Shown here in pieces: positions 16,637-24,920 of a DNA stretch of 64,000 nucleotides (its first letter is position 1; each line of letters starts with the position of its first letter). Under the pieces are notes generated by a model. The model had not been told where the DNA came from. It made no database searches and saw nothing but the letters and a program-made list of their open reading frames with translations. The position numbers and the translations under genes are program-made. Source of the stretch: Chryseobacterium sp. 6424 (GTDB lineage Bacteria; Bacteroidota; Bacteroidia; Flavobacteriales; Weeksellaceae); assembly GCF_003692615.1 (NCBI RefSeq), contig NZ_CP023540.1, forward strand, positions 682,001-746,000. Reading direction: 5' to 3'.

Positions 16637-17679
16637 GGCTGGGATTTTTGCGTAAAACCTTCCTCGATATCATATCTTGCAGTGGCAGAAACCGAAAGGT
16701 CGGCAAATTCTTTACGGTCATACTTCAGTTTTGCGACCATTGCGATCATGGCGGCGTTGTCGGTGGTATATTCGAATTTAGGAATGTAAATATTCCAGCC
16801 GAGTTTTTCTGCCCGAAGCTGCATGGCTTCGCGAAGCGCTGAGTTTGCGGAAACACCACCGGCAATCGCTATTTCATTTATCTGTAAATCTTTTGCGGCT
16901 TTTTCTACTTTATTCATCAAGATATCAATAATGGATTTCTGGACAGAAGCACAAAGATCTGCAAGATTTTCCTGTATAAATTCAGGTTTTTTCTTTATTT
17001 CCTTCTGAATGAAATATAGTACAGAGGTTTTGATGCCGCTAAAGCTGTAATCATAATTTTCCAGGCGAGGTTTGCTGAAGGTAAAAGCCGTATCGTTGCC
17101 TGTTTTGGCCAGACGGTCGACAATTGGGCCGGCCGGATAGTCGAGCCCAAAAATTTTCCCGATTTTATCAAAGGCTTCACCCGCGGCGTCATCAATCGTT
17201 TTTCCGATAATCTCCATATCGAAATAGTCTTTCACTAATACGATCATTGTATGACCGCCCGAAACGGTGAGGCAAATAAAAGGGAAAATGGGTGCTTTAT
17301 CATTGGCATCCTCAATAAAATGGGCTAAAATATGAGCTTGTAGGTGGTTTACCTCTATCAATGGCACATCCAGACTCATTGAAAGAGACTTGGCAAAAGA
17401 GGTGCCTACGAGCAGCGAACCTAATAGGCCGGGACCACGCGTGAAACCGATAGCCGAAATATCTTTTTGTTGTATATTTGCTTTCGTCATGGCTTTTTCC
17501 ACAACCGGGATAATGTTTTGCTGATGGGCCCGCGAGGCAAGTTCGGGTACCACACCGCCGTATTCATTGTGGATTTGCTGATTTGCTGCAACATTCGAGA
17601 GGATTTGATTCCCGCGGATGATTGCGGCTGAAGTGTCGTCACAGGACGATTCTATACCTAAAATTATTGAGTCGCTCAT
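16633..17679 (-). CDS. tsaD: tRNA N6-threonylcarbamoyladenosine transferase TsaD
   Basis: A 348-residue enzyme transferring the threonylcarbamoyl group to A37 of ANN-decoding tRNAs. The start MSDSIILGIESSCDDTSAAI is the family's N terminus, so the ATG at 17679 is preferred over an in-frame one 72 bases upstream, which would extend into tamB. Metal ligands are visible as NHLQAHILAHF (His112, His116), and later CLTVSGGHTM, AIAGGVSANSALR and the TTDNAAMIA motif with the third ligand region. Divergent from tamB with only 4 bases between start codons. Confidence 0.96.
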   Translation of the reverse strand: MSDSIILGIESSCDDTSAAIIRGNQILSNVAANQQIHNEYGGVVPELASRAHQQNIIPVVEKAMTKANIQQKDISAIGFTRGPGLLGSLLVGTSFAKSLSMSLDVPLIEVNHLQAHILAHFIEDANDKAPIFPFICLTVSGGHTMIVLVKDYFDMEIIGKTIDDAAGEAFDKIGKIFGLDYPAGPIVDRLAKTGNDTAFTFSKPRLENYDYSFSGIKTSVLYFIQKEIKKKPEFIQENLADLCASVQKSIIDILMNKVEKAAKDLQINEIAIAGGVSANSALREAMQLRAEKLGWNIYIPKFEYTTDNAAMIAMVAKLKYDRKEFADLSVSATARYDIEEGFTQKSQP

Positions 17680-17683
17680 TACA

Positions 17684-20600
17684 ATGGCAAATTTAGAGAA
17701 TAATAACGATAACGAACATAAAAAATCGGTAGCCGAGAACATTGGTGACACGGTGCAGAAAGGCGTAGAGAACCTTCAGGACACGGTAAAAGGCGCCAAA
17801 CAACTCGCTTCTGATGCTATAAAACATCCGGTAGATACGGCGGGGCAATTTGTGGACCAAGCCGCGAAAGATGTCACAAGCTATAAATGGTGGGCGAAAT
17901 TACTGTTAGTGCTGTTTTGGACGACACTTTTTCTGGTAACCTCTTTTATCATCATCGTAAGTCTTCCGGCTACAAAAAACTGGGCCGCGCAGAAGGTAAT
18001 TGAAAAATTGAATGAAGACCTTAAGGCCCAGATGTCGTTTGAACGCGTGGAGGTGAGTTACTTCGGCGACATTCATATACACAATGTGGGTATAAAGGAT
18101 TACCGGAATTTCCAGTTTCTGAAAGCTGAGGAACTTTACGCGGACTCAGACTGGTTTTCGATCATCAGTAACTCACGAAACCTGCAGTTTCAGTCGCTTT
18201 CGTTAAAGAAATTAGATTTAAAAGTCATTACATATAAAGGTGACAGCATCTCGAATTTCGTACGTTTTGTGAACCTTTTCGACTCTCCGCCACCTACGGT
18301 AAAGCGCGAGCCCTTTCAGTTGAAATCCCGCATTTTCATTACAGAATCCCGGGTTTCTATCATCAATCAAAACAGTGAAGGCGAAGCCGGCAAATGGCTC
18401 TCTGCCGAGAACCTGAATTTGGTAGTGCCTGAACTCCGCGTGAACGGTCCGGATGTTTTTGCGCAGATCAATAACCTGCGCTTCACTACAGAACGTTATG
18501 GAAAAAAACATATCGTTGATACTTTTTCCACCGATCTTTCGCTTACAAAAAAGCATCTTTTTCTTAAAGATTTAACATTAAATACCAACTATTCATTATT
18601 ACAGGGCGACATCAAATTCAATCTGAACAATGGCTCATGGGCAAATTTTGCAGACCGTGTGCGGTGGGACATGGTATTACAGCCAGGCAGCCAAATCAGC
18701 GGCTACGACATCAGCTATTTCGTGACCAACTGGGATAATACGAAACCTATTAATGTATCTGGCTCGATGACAGGGCCTTTAAACAATTTTTATCTGAACA
18801 ATTTCCTGATCCGGAATCCGCAGGTAAACATTAGAACCGGGACAATGAAAGTTGCACGCATTCTGCAAGGTAACTTCCTGATTGAAACCAATACCCTGGC
18901 AACTGATTTTACATATAAGGAACTGAAAAACATGCTGCCGACATTCATTTCCACGAAGATGAAAAACTTCGCGGATGATTTTGGCAGGCTGAAATATAAT
19001 GGCGCAGTTCGGGTGACACCTGAGCAGGTTTTTGTCCCTCGCGCGAGTCTTATTACCGGTATCGGACAGGCGAAGATTAATAATTTTTATCTTGAGGATT
19101 TTAGCACCAACTTGCCAAAATATCGTGGTTATGCAGAACTGAATGATCTGAACACCAGTGTTATTACTAAAAGTCCCCAGGTAGGATTGGTGAGCGGGAA
19201 ATTCAACGTGCAAGGCCAAAGTTTCGATGTAAATACAATGCGCATCAGGACCAGGTCCCAAATCTCAAGGATAGAAATATTAAATAAGGAGATCAATAAT
19301 GTATTCTTGGATGGGTTGTTGGATCACCGCACTTATAAGGGGATCGTACGTATAAATGATGAGCAGGCAAAAGCAGATGTCAACGGATTTATCAACTTCC
19401 GTACCTCAAGGCTTGCAGCAGATTTGGATGCCAATATCAAATATCTGAACATCAACTATTTTACAGGAGGGAAAGGCAGCCAAATCGTTAGCGGAACGGT
19501 TGATGGTAAACTGTCGATGTCCACACTGAATGACTTGACTCTGGATGCCGCGCTTTCAAATGTAAGTTTTACTAATGCCGCGCAGAAGTTTCAGATTCCC
19601 GATGCAAAAGTGCGTGCCTACGCTGAGAACGGTAACCGAATCGTCTCCGTGGATGCACCGGGTGCGTTAAATGGGCAGATTTCTGGCAGATACAGCCTTG
19701 CAGACCTCCCGGGCATGATACAGAACGGGCTGGGGAAAATCCTTGTAGGGCCACCACCCCGGAAACTCTACCGTAACCAGAGTTTTACGATGAATTTTGA
19801 CATCAGGCAGGGACTTGTAAATTACTTCGAACCCGATCTTCGTATTCCCCGTGGCGCCACCGTAGCCGGCTCTTACGACGGCAGCACTAACAACCTGATC
19901 CTGAATGTCGATACCCAGACGTTGAAATATATCATGACTAAAAAAGAAGAGATTACGGATGCTGACCGGGCGCTGGCAGCAGCCAATCCTTCATACGCCA
20001 TTACCGAACGCAACAACATTACCCGCGACAGTGCCATGGTCGACAGCCTGATGGTACGTATAAATACCGCCAACTTAAACGAGCAGATCTTTGCACGCGT
20101 GGCACGGGTGGAGTATAACCAAAATATCCTTAAAGACCTTACGCTGAAAGGCAGAAACGACAATGACCGGGTTTTGCATATTGCCGCAAACTTCATGCAC
20201 GGCACACCTGAAGATGAAATAAAGCAGGAGCTGAAGGAATATGCCATTCATCTGAACCAAACCACCAACGCTGTTGGCGATTATGTATTCAGATTCGAGC
20301 CTACCTCGGTTAGATTGAATGATGTGGAATGGATGGTTGACACCAGTGAAAGCCTGGGGCATTCCATTACCTACCGTAGGCAAAGCAGCGATTTCCTGAT
20401 TCGAAATCTGCGTATATATTCCGACAGCAGCGAACTTTTAGTGAATGAAGCCCTCATTAAATCCGGAAAAGATTTTTCAGCCGCCGGCGAAGTACGAAAC
20501 CTGGATGTGGCTAAAGTAATGGCTTTAACCGGAAGCAACAACAGTGTGGACCTTCGCGGCATTGCCAATGGTACTTTTGATATTAAAATGAACAAAAGCA

Positions 20601-22450
20601 ATCTAGAACCGCTAATTGACTTGAACATCGCCGATATCATGATGAATGGTAACGATATGGGAAATGTAGTGATTACAGCAGGGAAAAGTGCGGTACCAAA
20701 TGTTTTTGATATAGAGGCTCGGGTTTCATCAGCAGGGTTTATTGGTGATAACAATCTTTATCTCAGCGGAACCATCAATAACAATACAGCTTCCCCCACA
20801 TTAGACCTTACTGCCGAACTGAACGAGTTTGATCTAGCCTTTGCGCAGGAATTCGTAAAAGGTGTTTTTAGTAATATGCGTGGGAAAGCCTCGGGTGATC
20901 TGAAGATTTCCGGGCAATTGAATGATATTGATTACAGCGGTGATATCGCAATGAAAGATTTCGGCCTGAAACTTAATTTCACAGGTGTGGATTATTCTTT
21001 TGATGATACCGTGATTTCCCTTTCACGCGGTCTGGCCATCCTGAATGATATTGGGGTACGTGATGGGCGCAGTAATTCCCGCGGTTCAATTTCCGGGGCA
21101 ATCCAGTTTCAGACTTTATCTTCTATGGGTGTCAACCTTGTAATGCGTGCCGATAATTTGTTACTGCTGAATACAACCCAAAGTGATTACGATTTGTTCT
21201 GGGGTCGTGTATATGGTACCGGTACGCTTTATGTCGATGGACCGGTTTCTGGCCTGAACATCTCAACACCGGAAATGCGTGCGCTGAATAACAGTGTATT
21301 TACCTTTAACTCGAACTCTACCTCTAACGTTGAAGAATTTAAGATGCTCCGTTTCCTAAAACAAGATGAAAGCGGGGCGGTAACAGTTGAAGAAAGACAG
21401 CGATCTAGCGCTAATATGAACATTGATTTTGCGCTTTCCGTAGACCGTGGTACCACCGTAAATGTATTGATAGGAGATGATATCGGGGATATTACGGTAA
21501 GGGGAAATTCGGAGAGGCTTCGTTTCCAGATGTCAAGAACGGGCGCTATCGCGATGAATGGCGATTATTTTGTTGATAATGGGACTTTTGTTTCAAGAGC
21601 GATTCTTAACCGGACGTTCCATATTTCAAAAGGCAGCAGTATCCGGTGGGATGGCGATGCAATGTCCCCGGAATTGGATATCGACGCCACTTATCTGCGA
21701 ACCGTGAGTAACGCCGGCGCTTATCTGAATATGACTTTGCAACCGATTAACGTGTTGCTGAGCACGCGGATTACGCAAACCCTCAACAATCCTAAAGTAG
21801 AACTGGGTGTTTCGGCACAGGATGTATCAAGCCAGCTCCGCGAAACTTTGGCCGAAAAAATGAGCAATGAGGATGAAAAGATCATTCAGTTTGGTTCTAT
21901 TCTCGTGATGAACAGCTTTAATGTAGGCAACTCTGCCTTCGACATTAATCTGGGTAATACGCTGGAGACCTCGGGTTATAACATGCTGTTCAAACAGCTG
22001 GGCTCAGTATTGAATCAAATCAGTAATGAGTTTCAGGTGGATTTGAACTATCTACAGGGCGACACAAACTCGAACAGTGGCGACCGTGCGAATGCAAGTT
22101 TGAGTTTTGCGCTTTCACCGCGGGTCAACGTAAAAACCGGTCTTGGGATACCCATTTCAAAATCAGAGAATACCAACGCGGACTATCTTTCAGGCGAAGG
22201 AATTATCGAATACGATTGGTCTAAGAAGAATGACGGCACCCGCTTGCTGCGTGCTTACTCAAAACCTACCAATATCGGTTTGAATGGTACCGCTGCCGGA
22301 AACGCCAGTGCCAACCAAAGCTACGGCGTCGGGGTAGTGTACAGCAGAAGTTTTAATACCATTTTTAAACGCAAGAAAAACAACAGAAAAAGCAAAGCAT
22401 CACAAGAAGGTATTAAAAGAGATTCTGTGACAAATGATAGTATTAAATGA
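17684..22450 (+). CDS. tamB: TamB-like translocation/assembly protein (DUF490)
   Basis: A 1588-residue inner-membrane-anchored periplasmic protein, likely a bridge for lipids or outer-membrane proteins between membranes. The N terminus (residues 1-65) is hydrophilic with LEA/YtjH-like amphipathic repeats (GDTVQKGVENLQDTVKGAKQ). One membrane helix follows (~70-94, WWAKLLLVLFWTTLFLVTSF), then long beta-rich AsmA/TamB repeats. The DUF490/TamB domain occupies the C-terminal third (VDGPVSGLNISTPEMRALNN, GDYFVDNGTFVSRAILNRTF, LSTRITQTLNNPKVELGV). Start chosen at 17684; an upstream ATG at 17618 lies inside tsaD. The C-terminal tail is Lys/Arg-rich. Function is by family inference. Confidence 0.9.
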   Translation: MANLENNNDNEHKKSVAENIGDTVQKGVENLQDTVKGAKQLASDAIKHPVDTAGQFVDQAAKDVTSYKWWAKLLLVLFWTTLFLVTSFIIIVSLPATKNWAAQKVIEKLNEDLKAQMSFERVEVSYFGDIHIHNVGIKDYRNFQFLKAEELYADSDWFSIISNSRNLQFQSLSLKKLDLKVITYKGDSISNFVRFVNLFDSPPPTVKREPFQLKSRIFITESRVSIINQNSEGEAGKWLSAENLNLVVPELRVNGPDVFAQINNLRFTTERYGKKHIVDTFSTDLSLTKKHLFLKDLTLNTNYSLLQGDIKFNLNNGSWANFADRVRWDMVLQPGSQISGYDISYFVTNWDNTKPINVSGSMTGPLNNFYLNNFLIRNPQVNIRTGTMKVARILQGNFLIETNTLATDFTYKELKNMLPTFISTKMKNFADDFGRLKYNGAVRVTPEQVFVPRASLITGIGQAKINNFYLEDFSTNLPKYRGYAELNDLNTSVITKSPQVGLVSGKFNVQGQSFDVNTMRIRTRSQISRIEILNKEINNVFLDGLLDHRTYKGIVRINDEQAKADVNGFINFRTSRLAADLDANIKYLNINYFTGGKGSQIVSGTVDGKLSMSTLNDLTLDAALSNVSFTNAAQKFQIPDAKVRAYAENGNRIVSVDAPGALNGQISGRYSLADLPGMIQNGLGKILVGPPPRKLYRNQSFTMNFDIRQGLVNYFEPDLRIPRGATVAGSYDGSTNNLILNVDTQTLKYIMTKKEEITDADRALAAANPSYAITERNNITRDSAMVDSLMVRINTANLNEQIFARVARVEYNQNILKDLTLKGRNDNDRVLHIAANFMHGTPEDEIKQELKEYAIHLNQTTNAVGDYVFRFEPTSVRLNDVEWMVDTSESLGHSITYRRQSSDFLIRNLRIYSDSSELLVNEALIKSGKDFSAAGEVRNLDVAKVMALTGSNNSVDLRGIANGTFDIKMNKSNLEPLIDLNIADIMMNGNDMGNVVITAGKSAVPNVFDIEARVSSAGFIGDNNLYLSGTINNNTASPTLDLTAELNEFDLAFAQEFVKGVFSNMRGKASGDLKISGQLNDIDYSGDIAMKDFGLKLNFTGVDYSFDDTVISLSRGLAILNDIGVRDGRSNSRGSISGAIQFQTLSSMGVNLVMRADNLLLLNTTQSDYDLFWGRVYGTGTLYVDGPVSGLNISTPEMRALNNSVFTFNSNSTSNVEEFKMLRFLKQDESGAVTVEERQRSSANMNIDFALSVDRGTTVNVLIGDDIGDITVRGNSERLRFQMSRTGAIAMNGDYFVDNGTFVSRAILNRTFHISKGSSIRWDGDAMSPELDIDATYLRTVSNAGAYLNMTLQPINVLLSTRITQTLNNPKVELGVSAQDVSSQLRETLAEKMSNEDEKIIQFGSILVMNSFNVGNSAFDINLGNTLETSGYNMLFKQLGSVLNQISNEFQVDLNYLQGDTNSNSGDRANASLSFALSPRVNVKTGLGIPISKSENTNADYLSGEGIIEYDWSKKNDGTRLLRAYSKPTNIGLNGTAAGNASANQSYGVGVVYSRSFNTIFKRKKNNRKSKASQEGIKRDSVTNDSIK
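17688..17695 (-). promoter_or_regulatory. Candidate -7 box of tsaD inside tamB
   Basis: TAAATTTG on the minus strand, 8 bases before the tsaD ATG and inside codons 2-4 of tamB. No clear TTG partner. Confidence 0.3.
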
Positions 22451-22460
22451 TAATTATCAT
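22447..22460. promoter_or_regulatory. Perfect 14-base palindrome at tamB stop
   Basis: ATGATAATTATCAT is fully self-complementary and overlaps the tamB stop codon, 120 bases upstream of the Lrp-type regulator. It resembles half-site arrangements of Fur-type operators (GATAAT/ATTATC); regulator unknown. Confidence 0.3.
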
Positions 22461-22528
22461 GCGAATAAGATAATTAAGTTAAAACTTGTTAATGTACTTT
22501 ATAATTTTTTATAATTAATATTTATTTG

Positions 22529-22536
22529 TAAATTTG
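22529..22536 (+). promoter_or_regulatory. Candidate -7 box of the Lrp-type regulator
   Basis: TAAATTTG, 44 bases before the ATG at 22581, in an extremely AT-rich spacer. The upstream TTG element is not convincing. Confidence 0.4.
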
Positions 22537-22580
22537 CAAAATTATTAAGAGGAATTATTAATTTTACAATATCTACAAAA

Positions 22581-23050
22581 ATGAACTACCAATAGACGAA
22601 ATAGATAAGAAAATCCTGGATTTTTTAGTAGAAAATACCCGGATGCCATTCACTGAGATCGCCAAGCAAATGGAGGTTTCTGCCGGAACCATCCATGTTA
22701 GGGTAAAAAAAATGGAAGATGCGGGGATCATCCTCGGTTCTTCGTTAAACATCGATTATGGTAAGCTAGACTACCATTTTACAGCATTCATCGGGATTTT
22801 ACTTACAAAATCTAACAGAACGCAGGAAGTATTGAAAGAACTTACGCAAATCCCTAATGTCATTGAAGCAAGCGTAATTTCAGGGAAATACAACATCTTC
22901 TGTAAAGTGCGTGCAAAAAACACCGAGGATGCAAAACGAATCATCTATCAGATTGATGACATCCAGGATGTGATGAGAACAGAAAGTATGATTTCAATGG
23001 AGGAATATATTTCCGACAAAAACCGTCTTATCGACGCGGTATCCATTTAA
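22581..23050 (+). pseudogene. Lrp/AsnC family transcriptional regulator, frameshifted at codon 5
   Basis: Starting at ATG 22581 the first four codons read MNYQ, then TAG. Adding one base near 22592 gives MNYQ-LDEIDKKILDFLVEN, exactly the usual N terminus of Lrp/AsnC proteins, and an open frame to 23050 (about 156 residues). The helix-turn-helix (MPFTEIAKQMEVSAGTIHVRVKKMED, with TGTIHxRV-type recognition helix) is followed by the RAM effector-binding domain (YHFTAFIGILLTKSN...VIEASVISGKYNIFCKVRAKN). Without the missing base only an N-terminally truncated protein from 22643 would be made, lacking part of the first helix. Most likely an intact regulator with a base error. Target unknown. Confidence 0.8.
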
Positions 23051-23078
23051 TTTACTTTCATCCTGAAGTTAAAAAACA

Positions 23079-23110
23079 GAAACTTTTGAATTCTTTTCAA
23101 AAGTTTCTTT
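23079..23110 (+). terminator. Terminator after the Lrp-type regulator
   Basis: A 12-base-pair perfect stem (GAAACTTTTGAA / TTCAAAAGTTTC) around TTCTT, followed by TTT. It lies 29 bases after the regulator stop and 13 bases before the next gene. Confidence 0.75.
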
Positions 23111-23122
23111 AATTTTACCCCT

Positions 23123-23497
23123 ATGTATGATCAGTTCGCTAATGAAAGCCCAAAAAAAGACATGGGTTTCAAGCTTTCCCTCGCTGCCTTGTTGTTATTC
23201 ACGCTGATGGGCGTTGGAATTGACTATGATGAGTTTTTGCAGCGCGAAGACCTTAATATCCCATCATTTTATTTCATGCTTATTTTCACAGTGGACCTGC
23301 TGATGGTTATTGGGCTCATACTCATTTATATGTACCGTAAAATTGGGATTTTCCTGTTTCCGATAGCGCTGTTCACACATTTCTTACTTCATAGTTTTTA
23401 CCTTTCTACCTTTCTTTATACCGATGTTACCAACCTTTTCCTGTTTATTTCAGTAGGGTTGTTAGCCTTTATTCCTAAATATAAATTTTTCCGTTAA
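23123..23497 (+). CDS. Small four-helix membrane protein, unknown function
   Basis: A 124-residue protein with about four hydrophobic helices (~17-34, ~48-70, ~74-92, ~97-115) and a basic C terminus (PKYKFFR). I do not recognise the family. It ends 3 bases before the Rrf2 regulator and so is very likely co-transcribed with it, ahead of the Fe-S repair gene ric. Whether it has a part in nitric oxide or iron-sulfur stress is only suggested by position. It could equally be a passenger of the operon. Confidence 0.7.
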   Translation: MYDQFANESPKKDMGFKLSLAALLLFTLMGVGIDYDEFLQREDLNIPSFYFMLIFTVDLLMVIGLILIYMYRKIGIFLFPIALFTHFLLHSFYLSTFLYTDVTNLFLFISVGLLAFIPKYKFFR

Positions 23498-23500
23498 ATC

Positions 23501-23935
23501 ATGTTCTCGAAAGCCTGCGAATATGCGATAAAAGCAGCCATCTATATCGCTGGCCAAAGCAACCGTCAGCATACAGTGAACGTTAAAGAGGTTTCACTCT
23601 CGATAGATGCGCCTATGGCGTTTACCGCAAAAATTCTGCAGCTGCTTTGTCGTAAAGGTGTCTTAAAATCAGTACGCGGCAAGCAGGGCGGCTTCTTTTT
23701 TGAAGAGTCGCGCCAGAAATTACTCAACATCTATGATTTGGTGAAAATCGTAGATGGGGACGGCATTTTCACCAAATGCGGACTTGGTTTGCATCGCTGC
23801 TCTTCGGAGAATCCTTGTCCGGTACATAATGATTTCAAAATTGTTCGCGACCAATTGATTGTCACCACACAGGCACATTCATTTTACGATTTAGCCTTAA
23901 AAACTGAAAAAGGCGAGGTGTGGCTTAAAAATTAG
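23501..23935 (+). CDS. Rrf2 family regulator with three cysteines (NsrR/IscR-like)
   Basis: A 144-residue winged-helix regulator: MFSKACEYAIKAAIYIAGQS is the classic Rrf2 start, with the recognition region SIDAPMAFTAKILQLLCRKGVLKSVRGKQGGF (~34-65). Three cysteines at 93, 100 and 106 (KC-x6-C-x5-C) match the Fe-S cluster site of Rrf2 sensors such as NsrR and IscR, so it probably senses nitric oxide, oxygen or cluster status. It is followed 110 bases later by ric, a typical target of NsrR-type regulators. Regulation of ric is inferred from position and the inverted repeats upstream of ric. Confidence 0.9.
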   Translation: MFSKACEYAIKAAIYIAGQSNRQHTVNVKEVSLSIDAPMAFTAKILQLLCRKGVLKSVRGKQGGFFFEESRQKLLNIYDLVKIVDGDGIFTKCGLGLHRCSSENPCPVHNDFKIVRDQLIVTTQAHSFYDLALKTEKGEVWLKN

Positions 23936-23954
23936 GACCGTTCAAGTTTTTACG

Positions 23955-23970
23955 ACTGATTAATATCAGT
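23955..23970. promoter_or_regulatory. Inverted repeat upstream of ric promoter
   Basis: ACTGAT and ATCAGT are perfect inverted arms around TAAT, about 19 bases upstream of the putative -33 element of ric. A possible operator for the adjacent Rrf2 regulator or a global regulator. Confidence 0.35.
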
Positions 23971-23988
23971 TAACTAAATAAGATAAAA

Positions 23989-24021
23989 TTGTCCGAATGA
24001 AAAATATTTGCATAGATTTGT
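23989..24021 (+). promoter_or_regulatory. Promoter of ric with flanking inverted repeat
   Basis: TTG (23989-23991), a 22-base spacer and TAGATTTG (24014-24021), 24 bases before the ric ATG. ATAAGATAAA (23978-23987) and its near-inverse TTTGTCTTAT (24018-24027) bracket the promoter at a 40-base centre-to-centre distance. They could be half-sites for repression. Confidence 0.5.
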
Positions 24022-24045
24022 CTTATAATTTAAAACGAAAAACAA

Positions 24046-24759
24046 ATGCTCACTCAGGAAAAAACCATAGGCAATATCGTAGCGGAAAACTTCCGCGCGG
24101 CTACCGTATTCAAAAAATATCATATCGATTTCTGTTGCAAGGGAGGCCGTACCATTGAAGAAGCCTGCGAAAATAAAAAAGTAGAACCCGAAACCATTTA
24201 CCGTGAACTTGAAGAAATTACTGCACAGAAATCTGACGAGATCGATTTCAATACCTGGCCGTTAGACCTCCTTGCGGATTATGTGGAAAAAACACACCAC
24301 AGATATGTGGAAGAAAAAACAGCCATGCTGATCCCTTACCTCAATAAGTTGTGTAAAGTACACGGCGACCGCCATCCTGAATTGTTTGAAATTAACCGGC
24401 TTTTCCTCGAAAGCGCCCAGGATCTTGGTGCACATTTAAAAAAGGAGGAATTGATTTTGTTCCCGTTCATCCGTAAAATGGTAGCGGCGCAACGCAGCGG
24501 ACAGGACTTGGAAAGGCCAAACTTTGGTACTGTAGAAAACCCTGTGGCTATGATGAAGCACGAACATGAAGCGGAAGGCGAACGTTTCGTTAAAATCTCT
24601 GAACTTACCAATGGTTACCAGTTTCCGGCTGATGCCTGCGGGACTTATCAGGTGACTTTCCGTATGCTGGAGGATTTCGAGAATGATCTGCATAAACACA
24701 TTCATCTGGAAAATAACATACTGTTTCCGAAAGCGATTGCGCTGGAGAAAACTTTCTGA
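24046..24759 (+). CDS. ric: Iron-sulfur cluster repair di-iron protein (Ric/ScdA/YtfE)
   Basis: A 237-residue protein repairing Fe-S clusters damaged by nitric oxide or oxidants. The N-terminal ScdA_N domain has the paired-cysteine motif HIDFCCKGGRTIEEAC (Cys30, Cys31). The hemerythrin-like di-iron domain supplies histidines and glutamates in KTHHRYVEE (~86), GAHLKKEE (~143), MMKHEHEAEGE (~170) and LHKHIHLENNILFPKA (~213-228). Length and order match ScdA/YtfE. It follows a three-cysteine Rrf2 regulator, the usual neighbour of NO-response genes. Confidence 0.95.
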   Translation: MLTQEKTIGNIVAENFRAATVFKKYHIDFCCKGGRTIEEACENKKVEPETIYRELEEITAQKSDEIDFNTWPLDLLADYVEKTHHRYVEEKTAMLIPYLNKLCKVHGDRHPELFEINRLFLESAQDLGAHLKKEELILFPFIRKMVAAQRSGQDLERPNFGTVENPVAMMKHEHEAEGERFVKISELTNGYQFPADACGTYQVTFRMLEDFENDLHKHIHLENNILFPKAIALEKTF

Positions 24760-24785
24760 ATTCTTTAATTGTTTAATTTGATAGG

Positions 24786-24822
24786 AAACCGGTCCAGTTT
24801 TTTAGCTGAACCGGTTTTTTTT
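24786..24822 (+). terminator. Terminator of ric
   Basis: A 12-base-pair stem with one mismatch (AAACCGGTCCAG / CTGAACCGGTTT) around a T-rich loop, followed by a run of T. Confidence 0.8.
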
Positions 24823-24874
24823 AAGAAAGATCGCCAGAATCTTCTATTAAAACACACGGCCGCATTTAAAAACA

Positions 24875-24900
24875 AAAAACACGCCCGAAAGCGTGTTTTT
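24875..24900 (-). terminator. Terminator of the transketolase genes
   Basis: A perfect 10-base-pair inverted repeat (AAAAACACGC / GCGTGTTTTT) around CCGAAA with T-rich ends, 20 bases past the leftward transketolase stop. Confidence 0.75.
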
Positions 24901-24920
24901 ATAGTGTTGGTATAGGGTAT

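Noticed and set aside
18779..19261. 160-residue minus-strand frame within tamB
   Set aside because: Antisense shadow of tamB with no domain, signal or promoter.
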